From Vulcanimicrobiota bacterium (GTDB lineage Bacteria > Vulcanimicrobiota > Xenobia > Xenobiales > Xenobiaceae): DNA of 64,000 nucleotides. A program made the translations under genes and the position numbers. A model generated the notes under the pieces. The model was not told where the DNA came from. It searched no databases and saw only the letters and a list, made by a program, of their open reading frames with translations. Each line of letters starts with the position of its first letter. Positions within the stretch are counted from its first letter, which is position 1. Positions 50,049 through 58,196 of this stretch are shown one piece after another. Location of the stretch: assembly GCA_944322965.1 (NCBI GenBank), contig CALUQR010000003.1, positions 1 through 64,000 on the forward strand, in the 5' to 3' direction.

Positions 50049-52595
50049 ATGCATATTTTAGGAACCGTGGTGGTCCGCCCCGTCCTGCCCGAGCGCATCG
50101 CCGGCTTACAGGAGTTGTCTCGCAACCTGTTGTGGTCTTGGAATCCCCAAGCTATCGAGCTCTTCTCTAGCTTGGACGCCGACCTCTGGCAGAGCGTAGG
50201 CCACAACCCGGTAGCTATGCTGGCCAATATCAGCCAGAGCAAGTTGGAAGAGGCGGCCCAGTGCGCGCAGTATACCCAGTCTTACGACCAGGTCTACCAG
50301 CAGTTCAAAGATTACATGAACCCCAAGAGCACGCGCTTTAGCAGCTCCTTCCCGGAGAGCCATGGCAAGTGTTTAGCCTACTTCTCGGCTGAGTTCGGTA
50401 TGCACGAGAGCCTGCCCATCTATTCGGGCGGCCTGGGAATCCTCTCCGGCGACCATATGAAGACCGCCTCCGACTTAGGGATCCCTATGATCGGCGTAGG
50501 TCTCATGTACAATCACGGTTACTTTATCCAGCATATCAACCAGGATGGCTGGCAAGAGGCGACTTACAAGGTCTTAGATTTCTCCATCACCCCCGCCGAG
50601 CGGGCTATCGGTACCGACGGCCAGGAGATTATCGTCCAGATCGAGATGCCGGACCGCATCGTCAGCGCTCGCGTCTGGGAGTTGCAGGTAGGACGCATTA
50701 AGCTCTACCTCTTAGATACCGACATCGAGCAGAACTCCCTCACCGACCGCGGCCTCTCCGCTCGCCTCTACGGCGGCGACCAGCAGATGCGCATCGCCCA
50801 GGAGAAGATCTTAGGTATTGGCGGCGTCAAAGCTCTGCGCCGTCTGGGGATCGATCCTTGGGTCTGGCATATGAACGAGGGTCACTCCGCCTTCTTAGCT
50901 ATCGAGTTGATGCGCGAGTACGTGGCGAAAGGGCTCAATTGGCGCGAGGCCATCGAAGTCATCTCCCCCAAATTGTGCTTCACTACCCACACCCCGGTGC
51001 CCGCCGGCCAGGACGCCTTCGGCGCCGACCTCATCGAGATGCATTTCTGGAATATGCGCAACCAGTTGGGTATGTCCCGCCAAGAGTTTATGCGCTTAGG
51101 TCAGAACCCCGGCCAGCCTGACAGCCCCTTCAACTTGACGATCTTCTCCCTGAAGATGGCCCGTTACAATAATGGCGTCAGTAAGTTGCACGGCGACGTC
51201 TCCCGCCACTTATGGCACGACGTCTGGCCCGAAGTGCCCATTGCCGAAGTACCCATTACCCACGTCACCAACGGCGTCCACGTAGGCAGCTGGGTAGCCA
51301 AAGAGATGGGCGAGCTCTTCGATAAGCATCTGCCCTCCACTTGGCGCTTGACCCCCGACCATCACGATATTTGGAATAAATCCGCCTTGCCCGCCTCTGA
51401 GTTATGGAATACCCACCAGCAGCTCAAGCAGCGCATGATTGAGCGGGTCCGCCTGCGCCACGAGCGCCGTCTGCGCCGCTTAGGAGCCTCCATGGCGGAG
51501 ATCGAAGCTTCCAAGAAGTACCTCTCCAAGGACGTCTTGACTATCGGTTTCGCCCGTCGCTTCGCCACTTACAAGCGGGCCGTGCTCCTCTTCTCCGACA
51601 TCGAGCGCTTGAAGAAGATCATGTTCGCCCCCGGTCGGGAGGTCAACTTCGTCTTCGCCGGTAAGGCTCACCCCGCCGACCGCCCCGGTCAGGAGTTCAT
51701 TAAGCGCATCCACGATTACAGCCAAATGCCCGAGTTCAAGGGTCGCATCATCCTCTTAGAGGATTACGACATCGATCTGGCCCGCAACTTAGTCCAGGGC
51801 GTCGACGTCTGGCTCAATAACCCCCGCCGTCCTCTGGAAGCTTCCGGAACCTCGGGTGAGAAGGCGGCCATGAATGGCGTACTGAACTTCAGCGTCTTAG
51901 ACGGCTGGTGGGCGGAAGGCTTCAACGGCCAAGACGGCTGGGCCATCGGCGAGAACCGCCACTACTCCAGCATCGAGGAGCAGGACTTCGTCGATACGAA
52001 CTCTCTCTACTCCACTTTGGAGGAGCAGATCGTACCCGCTTACTACGAAAACCGCGACGCCGAGGGCATTCCCCAGCACTGGTTAACCATGATGGATAAC
52101 TCCATTAAGAACCTCTTGCCGGAATACTCCACCCACCGCATGTTGCACGACTACTGCCACGACATCTACGTGCCGGCCGGTAAGGATGGCGACCAGGCTT
52201 GCGCCAACGAGTTCGCTCAAGCTAAGGCTCTGGCCAGCTGGAAGCAGAGTTTAGAGAATAGCTGGAACGAAGTGAGCTTAGAGACGGAAGTCCAACAGCG
52301 CGGCGAGATTAAGCGCGGCCAAGAGATCACCATCTCCACCCGCGCCTACCTGGGCCGCCTGCGTCCGGAAGACGTCAAGGTAGAGCTCTTTGCGGGTATC
52401 ATCTCCAATGGCGAGATCACCAACCCCGTAGTAGTAGAGCTCAACTACATGGGCTTCAAAGATGGCGCCCACTGCTACGAAGGCAAGTGCGCTCCTCAAA
52501 GCACCGGCTCCTTCGGCTACGCAGTCCGCGCCCTCCCCACCCACCCCGCCGCTAAGTTCCGCGACGTCCTGAACTTCATGCGCTGGTCGAGGTAA
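50049..52595 (+). CDS. glgP: Alpha-glucan (glycogen) phosphorylase
   Basis: This is an 848-residue GT35 enzyme of the alpha-glucan phosphorylase group, recognised by the N-terminal LSRNLLWSWNPQAIELF block. The catalytic region reads NNPRRPLEASGTSGEKAAMNG, with PLP Lys605. It releases glucose-1-phosphate from glycogen or maltodextrin in the cytosol. CGGAGG is well placed before the ATG. It stands as a single gene with its own strong terminator; no glgA/B/C is in the window. Many codons use C-ending forms, as expected for a well-expressed gene. Confidence 0.96.
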   Translation: MHILGTVVVRPVLPERIAGLQELSRNLLWSWNPQAIELFSSLDADLWQSVGHNPVAMLANISQSKLEEAAQCAQYTQSYDQVYQQFKDYMNPKSTRFSSSFPESHGKCLAYFSAEFGMHESLPIYSGGLGILSGDHMKTASDLGIPMIGVGLMYNHGYFIQHINQDGWQEATYKVLDFSITPAERAIGTDGQEIIVQIEMPDRIVSARVWELQVGRIKLYLLDTDIEQNSLTDRGLSARLYGGDQQMRIAQEKILGIGGVKALRRLGIDPWVWHMNEGHSAFLAIELMREYVAKGLNWREAIEVISPKLCFTTHTPVPAGQDAFGADLIEMHFWNMRNQLGMSRQEFMRLGQNPGQPDSPFNLTIFSLKMARYNNGVSKLHGDVSRHLWHDVWPEVPIAEVPITHVTNGVHVGSWVAKEMGELFDKHLPSTWRLTPDHHDIWNKSALPASELWNTHQQLKQRMIERVRLRHERRLRRLGASMAEIEASKKYLSKDVLTIGFARRFATYKRAVLLFSDIERLKKIMFAPGREVNFVFAGKAHPADRPGQEFIKRIHDYSQMPEFKGRIILLEDYDIDLARNLVQGVDVWLNNPRRPLEASGTSGEKAAMNGVLNFSVLDGWWAEGFNGQDGWAIGENRHYSSIEEQDFVDTNSLYSTLEEQIVPAYYENRDAEGIPQHWLTMMDNSIKNLLPEYSTHRMLHDYCHDIYVPAGKDGDQACANEFAQAKALASWKQSLENSWNEVSLETEVQQRGEIKRGQEITISTRAYLGRLRPEDVKVELFAGIISNGEITNPVVVELNYMGFKDGAHCYEGKCAPQSTGSFGYAVRALPTHPAAKFRDVLNFMRWSR

Positions 52596-52631
52596 AAAAA
52601 AAGCCTTCCCTGTTGGGAAGGCTTTTTTTTT
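52594..52631 (+). terminator. Intrinsic terminator of glgP
   Basis: AGCCTTCCC (52602-52610), loop TGTT and GGGAAGGCT (52615-52623) form the stem. It is flanked by an A run and followed by nine T. Repeat copy R1 begins exactly at the end of the T run. Confidence 0.97.
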
Positions 52632-52932
52632 AATGCGTAATTCGGAATTGGGGGGGGCGTAGCGAAGGGAGAGGTTATGGCTCTAACTTGTGTTTCGGCG
52701 GTGGGGTAGGGGTGATAGGGCAGAGAGTTAGTCGCTGGCTGGATCCGAAGGGCGCTTAGCTGGGGGAAAATCGTTAGGGGTGTGCGGGCGCAGCCCGCGC
52801 GGTCTAATTGGACAATGATCAAAGCCCCCAAACACCGCAGCGATTCCTCCGTGTGCCAAGTTATTCTCGGATCCGCCAAGTCATTGACAAGCGCCATTTA
52901 ATTCCGAATTACGCCTTCCGCACTTCGCATTG
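52631..52932 (+). repeat. Interspersed repeat copy R1 (MITE-like)
   Basis: It starts TAATGCGTAATTCGGAATT and ends with the inverted form (AATTCCGAATTACGC at 52900-52914), so it has terminal inverted repeats. Internal markers shared with copies R2b and R3 are GGCTCTAACTT near the start, GGGGGAAAATCG at 52762-52773, a GC-rich palindrome, GTCTAATTGGAC, and TCGGATCCGCCAAGTCA followed by GACAAGCG. No coding frame is seen. It lies between the glgP terminator and the Rpn gene promoter. Confidence 0.8.
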
Positions 52933-52953
52933 CCCTCGGCCGCCAAATAAGTC

Positions 52954-52983
52954 TTGCGGCAACCAAGGTTACGGTTGTATACT
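52954..52983 (+). promoter_or_regulatory. Candidate promoter of the Rpn gene
   Basis: TTGCGG (52954-52959), an 18-nt spacer and TATACT (52978-52983). The -10 is good and the -35 is weak. It lies just outside the right end of repeat R1. Confidence 0.35.
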
Positions 52984-53027
52984 CTTCTTAGTGAAAACTT
53001 AACTTCGATACGCATAAAGGGGGGAAT

Positions 53028-54011
53028 GTGAGCCACGATTCTAGTTACAAGAAGTTCTTTAGTCGCGCCGATATGGTTGAGTCCTTGGTGCGCGATTTTA
53101 TTTCTGAGGATTTAGCTGATAGACTCGATTTTAAGACCTTAGAGCCTCTGCCGACCGTCTTTCAAAATCAAGAACAAGCGGAGCGGCGCAGCGACCTTAT
53201 TTGGCAAGTAAAAGGCTATGATGGCCAGCTCGTTTGGATAGCTATACTCTTAGAGTTCCAGAGTACTATCGATAAATTGATGGTCTTTAGGCTTTTGGAG
53301 TACACCACTCTCCTGCTGCGCCAAACTTTTGAGCAACAGGCTGATAAGGATAATATACTTTTACCCCAAGTCTTGCCTATCGTGCTCTACAACGGCGCCC
53401 AGCCATGGAACGCAGCGCTAAGTTTAAGGGAATTACAATCCCCAGAGCCGCAGCCGGTTGAGTTCGATAACTTACATTTCAAGTACCATTTAATCGATAT
53501 TCGCCACTTAGAAGAATCCTTAGTAGATAAAGCCAAAGGTATCAGCGCCTGGATCTTTCGCTTTGAACGAGCCGCCAACGTCCAGGAGATGGAACGACTC
53601 TGGAGAGTAATGTTCCACGCTCTAAAGAGTCCAAGTTATGAAAATTTGCGCCGAGAGATTATAATTTGGCTAGAAACTTGCATCTTGCCAGTCCGCAAAA
53701 TATCGGGCGCTAAAGTAGTTGTAAAACGTTTGAAGGAGGAAGAAACGATGACCGTAGTTACCCCCGAAATGGAAGACTGGACCCTCCCTTACATTAACCA
53801 AGGAATCAGACAAGGCCGCGCCGAGGGGAGACTTGAAGGTAAGCTCGAGGGCGAAGCGTGGGGTCTTGCTGAGGGAGAGCGTATAGGTATAGCTGCGAAA
53901 GCTGCCCAAGTCATTCGCCAAATGATCGCTGAGGGTTTTGAAGATAATCTAATCGCTAAATTAGTCAGCGTTCCCTTATCCGACGTCCAAAAAATCCGCC
54001 TCCAAAGCTAA
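53028..54011 (+). CDS. Rpn-family PD-(D/E)XK nuclease/transposase
   Basis: The 327-residue product starts at GTG behind AAGGGGGG. It shows the Rpn/YhgA layout: YKKFFS near the N-terminus, the catalytic Asp56 in RRSDLIW, Glu76 and Gln78 in LLEFQS (the ExQ form seen in this family), and the MVFRLLEY helix. The tail has the GxxxGxxEG repeats (QGRAEGRLEGKLEGE) followed by the short C-terminal helices typical of Rpn. RpnA-type proteins are DNA endonucleases that promote RecA-independent recombination. Codon use looks AT-richer than neighbours, suggesting transfer. It is flanked by same-orientation copies of one repeat, and the tip of R2a supplies its stop codon. Confidence 0.92.
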   Translation: MSHDSSYKKFFSRADMVESLVRDFISEDLADRLDFKTLEPLPTVFQNQEQAERRSDLIWQVKGYDGQLVWIAILLEFQSTIDKLMVFRLLEYTTLLLRQTFEQQADKDNILLPQVLPIVLYNGAQPWNAALSLRELQSPEPQPVEFDNLHFKYHLIDIRHLEESLVDKAKGISAWIFRFERAANVQEMERLWRVMFHALKSPSYENLRREIIIWLETCILPVRKISGAKVVVKRLKEEETMTVVTPEMEDWTLPYINQGIRQGRAEGRLEGKLEGEAWGLAEGERIGIAAKAAQVIRQMIAEGFEDNLIAKLVSVPLSDVQKIRLQS

Positions 54012-54250
54012 TGCGGAATGCGTAGTTCGGAATTGAGGGGGAGGCCGCCTGGCGGCGGCAATTCGGAATTAGAAATGCGTAATGCGTAATTGAGGGTAGC
54101 GTGGCGTGGGATGGGGCGTAGCTCTAATTTGGGCTTTGGCGGGACTGAGGGATGAGACGGCCTGGGGGTAAGACTGGCCAATTCCGTGGGTGGCTTGGTT
54201 GGGGTGAGGGGCAATGCGGAATTAGGAGTGCGTAATTAGGAATTGGGGTG
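54009..54250 (+). repeat. Repeat copy R2a, left half only
   Basis: It begins with the Rpn stop (TAATGCGGAATG). It carries several AATTCGGAATT/ATGCGTAAT units, a short GCCGCC/GGCGGC palindrome (54044-54056), and the left-half block GTAGCTCTAATTTG to GAGACGGCCTGGG. The right-half markers (GGGGGAAAATCG, TCGGATC) are missing. It ends at the junction motif GCAATGCGGAATTAGG, where R2b begins. Confidence 0.7.
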
Positions 54251-54714
54251 ACACGACTGGATGGGAGTGAATGGCTCTAACTTTTGTTTCGGCGGCGGGA
54301 TATGGGGCGAGACGGCTTGGGAAGTAACCAGCTGATTCAGAGAGTGGCTTGACGAGGGGGAAAATCGTCTTGGAGTGCGCGGCCCGCGCCGCGGTCCAAT
54401 TGGACAAGCGTCCTAAAGACCTCTATCGGAGAACAGGAGCACAAGGCCAAGAACTAAACACAGAAGCATTCAGCTCGATTCTCCCCCTAAGCTTTGTCAT
54501 CCTTCGGATCTGCCAAGTCACTAACAAGCGGCAATTTAAGCTGCCGCCCTCAGGCGGCGCCTTACCTCCCCAATTCCGAATTATGAATTCCGCACTCCGC
54601 ATTGCTAGCCGGCGGCTAGCGCGATTCTCTCACAGGCCAAGCCACTTCCAGATCCGCCAAGTTACTCACAAGTAGAAACTTAATTACGCATTCCGAATTA
54701 CGCATTCCGAATTA
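54216..54714 (+). repeat. Repeat copy R2b with nested palindromes
   Basis: It has the full marker set: GGCTCTAACTTTTGTTTCGG, GGGGGAAAATCG at 54356-54367, GCGCGGC palindrome, GTCCAATTGGAC at 54394-54405, and TCGGATCTGCCAAGTCACTA near 54504. Its right end module occurs a second time (AGATCCGCCAAGTTA near 54651). Between the two are palindromes GCCGCC/GGCGGC (54543-54558) and GCTAGCC/GGCTAGC (54604-54620). The end is two inverted TACGCATTCCGAATT units that overlap the rnc 3' end. Confidence 0.75.
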
Positions 54715-55444
54715 TTTTGTTTTGTTGTTCGAGGTCGTAGCCTACGAGGAGGCGGAGGATAGCTAGGGCTTGTTGGGCGGCTTGTTGGCCGGCGATCTGT
54801 TTGGAGTGGCCTTCTCCTCGGCCTAGGGCTTGCCCTTGGAAGAGGACTTCTATTTGGAAATGGCGGTCGTGGGCCGGTCCCTCTTCTTTGAGGAGATGGT
54901 AGGTAGGCAGATCGTGGAAATTGCGCTGGGTAAACTCTTGGAGCAAGCTTTTAAAGTCGCGCTGGGAGCCTTCCATATTATCCATGGCCGCCTGGAGCAG
55001 GTTGAGCACAAATTTCTGGGCCGGTTCCCAGCCTCCGTCTAGGTAGATAGCCCCAATGAGAGCTTCCATAGCGTCGGCCAGGACGTTAGCCTTATCGCGC
55101 CCTTTAGAGAGTAATTCCCCCTTCCCCATGCGCAAATAACTCCCCAATTTTAGGAGGCGCGCTTTATCGGCTAGGTAGGCGCTGCTAGCCACGTAGGCTT
55201 TTACTTGGGCCATCGGCCCTTCGGCGCTGCGCGGATGGCGGCGGTAGAGGTAGAGACAGATAATCATCCCCAAGACGGAGTCGCCCAAAAATTCCAGGCG
55301 CTCGTTACTCTCCGTCTCGCCGCCATGTTCGTGGGCGTAAGACTCGTGGGTCATAGCCAACTCTAGGAGCGCGCGATCTTTAAAATAGTAGTCGATAGTG
55401 AGTTGCAGATCGTCTAAATCCGCGGCGGGCAGCGCCTCTTTCAT
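54698..55444 (-). CDS. rnc: Ribonuclease III
   Basis: The 248-residue product has the RNase III signature NERLEFLGDSVL (residues 47-58). The downstream acidic site is in KANVLADAMEALIGAIYLDGG, and a dsRNA-binding domain (about 165-235) follows. It processes rRNA precursors and other double-stranded RNA. GGAGG precedes the ATG. The last six codons and the stop (KIIRNA) are read from the tip of repeat R2b, so the native C-terminus was probably replaced. It is downstream of fabF, a common pairing. Confidence 0.96.
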   Translation of the reverse strand: MKEALPAADLDDLQLTIDYYFKDRALLELAMTHESYAHEHGGETESNERLEFLGDSVLGMIICLYLYRRHPRSAEGPMAQVKAYVASSAYLADKARLLKLGSYLRMGKGELLSKGRDKANVLADAMEALIGAIYLDGGWEPAQKFVLNLLQAAMDNMEGSQRDFKSLLQEFTQRNFHDLPTYHLLKEEGPAHDRHFQIEVLFQGQALGRGEGHSKQIAGQQAAQQALAILRLLVGYDLEQQNKIIRNA

Positions 55445-55466
55445 CCGTCCTCCGAAGTATGAAAAG

Positions 55467-55528
55467 GGTGAGGTCTAGGGGGCTGGCGCCGCTAAATGGG
55501 AGATGCCAACACTCCGCTAAACCTCACC
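55467..55528 (-). promoter_or_regulatory. Long hairpin in the rnc leader (possible RNase III site)
   Basis: GGTGAGGT (55467-55474) pairs with ACCTCACC (55521-55528). The stem continues inward with TAG/CTA, short G-C pairs and TGGC/GCCA, giving an imperfect helix with ~60 nt span. It lies about 15 nt before the rnc ribosome site, between fabF and rnc. In E. coli RNase III cuts a stem in its own leader; a similar feedback is plausible here. Confidence 0.5.
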
Positions 55529-55555
55529 GTGGGTGAGCAGGTCTATAACTAACCT

Positions 55556-56806
55556 TTAGGCCTGGTAACGGGCTAAGGCCAAGACCGCATTCTGGCCGCC
55601 GAAGCCGAAGGAGTTACTCAAGACGGCTCTCACCTCTTGCTGGCGGGCTAAGTTGGGCACGAAGTCTAAGTCGCACTCCGGATCGGGATACTCATAGTTG
55701 ATGGTAGGCGCCAAGATCTGGTGCTTTAAGCTGAGCGCGGAGATAACCGCCTCGATAGCCCCGGTAGCCCCCAGAGTATGGCCTAACATCGACTTCGTGG
55801 AAGAGACGGCCAACTTGTAGGCCCGCTCCCCGAAGACCCCCTTAATAGCCTTCACTTCGGCCGGGTCGCCTAAGGGGGTAGAGGTCCCGTGGGCGTTGAT
55901 ATAGTCGATATCTTCTAAACTGAGGCCCGCGTCTTGGATAGCGAAGCGCATAGCGTTCATAGCGCCGCGCCCTTCGGGGTCGGGGGCGGTAATATGGTGG
56001 GCGTCCGCAGTCGCTCCATAACCGGCTAAGACGGCGTAGATCTTGGCGCCGCGCGCTTTAGCGTGGGCCAGCGACTCTAAGATTAAGACCGCCGCGCCCT
56101 CGCCCATCACAAAACCGTCGCGCTCCTTATCGAAGGGCCGGCAGGCGTGGCTGGGATCGTCATTGCGAGTAGAGAGGGCGTGCATAGAGCAGAAGCCGCC
56201 CACCGCCATGGGGGTAATGGCCGCTTCCGAACCGCCGGTAACCATCAGATCGGCCCGACCCAAGCGGATCATATCGGCCGCCGTGCCGATAGCGTGAGCG
56301 CTCGAAGCGCAAGCGGAAGTGACCGCGTAATTGACCCCTTTGACCCCCAACTCGATAGAGACTACGCCCGAAGCCATATTGGAGATCATCATGGGAATGA
56401 AGAAGGGGCTGATCCGGCCCGGACCCTTCTGGAAATAGGTGAAATTATTACTCTCGAAGGTAGCGATCCCGCCGATGCCGGAAGAGATAATGACGCCGCT
56501 GCGCTGGGGGTCATACTGGCCTTCATTTAAATTGGCGTCTTGCCAAGCCATCTTGGCGCAGGCGGAGGCGAACTGGATATAACGGTCGCGCCGACGCGCC
56601 TCTTTGCGGTCCATATACTCTTCGGCTTGGAAATCCTTAACTTCGGCCGCGATGCGCGTACTAAACTGGCTGGCGTCGAATTGGGTGATCTCGCCAATCC
56701 CATTCTCGCCGGCCACTACATTTTGCCAAAATTTATCTAAACCAGTACCTAAAGCGGAGACTACCCCTAAGCCGGTAATGACTACGGTTCTATCGTTTAA
56801 TAACAT
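55556..56806 (-). CDS. fabF: 3-oxoacyl-ACP synthase II
   Basis: This 416-residue condensing enzyme has nucleophile Cys166 in VTSACASSAHA. The two catalytic His are in NAHGTSTPLGDPAE and KSMLGHTLGA, and the glycine-rich SNSFGFGGQNA is near the end. It elongates fatty acids on acyl carrier protein in the cytosol. GAGGT lies 5 nt before the ATG. The acpP gene that often precedes fabF is absent from the 240-nt gap upstream. A TATAAT on the minus strand near 56893-56898 could be its -10, but the -35 is poor. Confidence 0.97.
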   Translation of the reverse strand: MLLNDRTVVITGLGVVSALGTGLDKFWQNVVAGENGIGEITQFDASQFSTRIAAEVKDFQAEEYMDRKEARRRDRYIQFASACAKMAWQDANLNEGQYDPQRSGVIISSGIGGIATFESNNFTYFQKGPGRISPFFIPMMISNMASGVVSIELGVKGVNYAVTSACASSAHAIGTAADMIRLGRADLMVTGGSEAAITPMAVGGFCSMHALSTRNDDPSHACRPFDKERDGFVMGEGAAVLILESLAHAKARGAKIYAVLAGYGATADAHHITAPDPEGRGAMNAMRFAIQDAGLSLEDIDYINAHGTSTPLGDPAEVKAIKGVFGERAYKLAVSSTKSMLGHTLGATGAIEAVISALSLKHQILAPTINYEYPDPECDLDFVPNLARQQEVRAVLSNSFGFGGQNAVLALARYQA

Positions 56807-57046
56807 CTGTACCTCGAAACTCTAGCCTCTACTACTGGCCGTCCAAGTGGTCAATCTCCACCCTCCAATTAGGCTGGAAAAAGCCTCAAATTATAGGGTT
56901 TTTTAACCATTTAGCAGAGCTATTTAGTTCTCATTGCGGCTCCTGCCTTCCACGCCTGAAATCTCCTTCCTTCCCGAGCCTCTAAAAAGCTCTCCCTCCT
57001 CTAAATTAAGGCAGGAGCTACCTCTCTAGAAGCCTAAGTTCTCCCC

Positions 57047-58126
57047 ATGCTTAAAGCCTACCGCACTCTCTCCGTAGCCCTCTCCCTCCTCCTCTTCTTA
57101 GTCTCCCCCAGCGGGGCCCAATCCAAAAATCCCCTCCAAGGGGGGCAGCTCAATTTAGAGCGCCAAAAAAAGGTCGCAGCCCCCGCCGACGTCCCGGCTA
57201 CTCAGACTCTGCCAGTACCCGTCCCCAACCTGCCCGCCGGGATCAGTATCGACCCCCCGGCCGGAAGCCAACAAGAGGCGGAACGGCCCACGATCTCCAT
57301 CTCCTTTGGAACCCCCGAGAGCGTGCGTTACGATATGACCCGCCTGTGGGTCAACGGCTCAGAAGTGACGGGCAACTGCCTCAAAGCCCCCACCTTCGTC
57401 TCTTATCGACCCTTCGTAGCCCTGCCCAGCGGACCGGTGACGGTGCGAGCTAAGATCTACTATATCGACTTAGACCCCCAAGAGTTCAGCTGGACCTTCA
57501 ACCTGCAGCGCTCGGAAGCTATCAAAAAGATCCAAGTCACTAGCCCCCACGAATTGCAAACTTACGAAGATCTCCAAGTAGAACTCCAAGGGCGACCCCA
57601 CGGTAAAGCCTGGTTTGAGATCGAAGATTACCGCTACGATATACCCTTAGTAGAAGACCCCCAAAAGCCGGGTACCTATAAAGGCTACTACCGAGTCCGC
57701 CGGGGCGACTCCCGCCTGAGAGCCCAGATCATCGGCCACTTAGAATTGGAAGGTCAAACCTACTCCCTGCGCTACGCTGAGCCGGTAGCTATCTGGGGCC
57801 AGCTCTTCAAAGTAGTAGTGACCGACCCCCCAAATGGCGGCGAAGTGCCCCTCAACTTCAAAATTAAAGGGCGCACCGCCCCCAATTGCAATATCAGCAT
57901 CGTCCCCAAAATAGGCTTTAGCGACACCATCGACCCCGCCAACCGCATTAGCGAAACGGATAGTATGGGCTCCATACCCTGCGAATCGGACGCCGAAGGT
58001 AACTTCGAAGCCGACTACGGGTTCCTCATTAAGCTCCCCGGCATGCACTGCGTCTTTACCATCACCGCCACTAATGCCCAAGGAGAGCGCTCCGTGCCCT
58101 ATATCCTGCGCGTTAAGTTCAAATAA
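57047..58126 (+). CDS. Secreted protein with Ig-like domains shared with the next gene
   Basis: The 359-residue product has a clear signal peptide (about 1-25, ending GAQ). Three beta-rich segments follow. Segment A (around 80-155) has RLWVNGSEVTGNC. Segment B (around 160-245) has KAWFEIEDYRYDIPL and PGTYKGYYRV. Segment C (around 250-359) has PPNGGEVPLNFKIKGRTAP. All three recur, in another order, in the protein encoded at 58197. It is probably a cell-surface or periplasmic binding or structural protein. The family is not recognised by name. Confidence 0.75.
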   Translation: MLKAYRTLSVALSLLLFLVSPSGAQSKNPLQGGQLNLERQKKVAAPADVPATQTLPVPVPNLPAGISIDPPAGSQQEAERPTISISFGTPESVRYDMTRLWVNGSEVTGNCLKAPTFVSYRPFVALPSGPVTVRAKIYYIDLDPQEFSWTFNLQRSEAIKKIQVTSPHELQTYEDLQVELQGRPHGKAWFEIEDYRYDIPLVEDPQKPGTYKGYYRVRRGDSRLRAQIIGHLELEGQTYSLRYAEPVAIWGQLFKVVVTDPPNGGEVPLNFKIKGRTAPNCNISIVPKIGFSDTIDPANRISETDSMGSIPCESDAEGNFEADYGFLIKLPGMHCVFTITATNAQGERSVPYILRVKFK

Positions 58127-58196
58127 TTAGAGCGTAGGGGAAAAAGATTGAGGCTGGAAATATTAAGGGTACCTGAAAACATAAGGAGTTACCATC

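Noticed and set aside
52921-53010. Single reversed copy of the ~80-bp repeat near the Rpn promoter
   Set aside because: The complement has CCGTAAC and GCCGCAAGACTTA in the right order, but the rest does not align; I judged it too weak to list.
56807-57046. Hidden acpP gene upstream of fabF
   Set aside because: No frame with the DSLD phosphopantetheine motif occurs in the gap on either strand.
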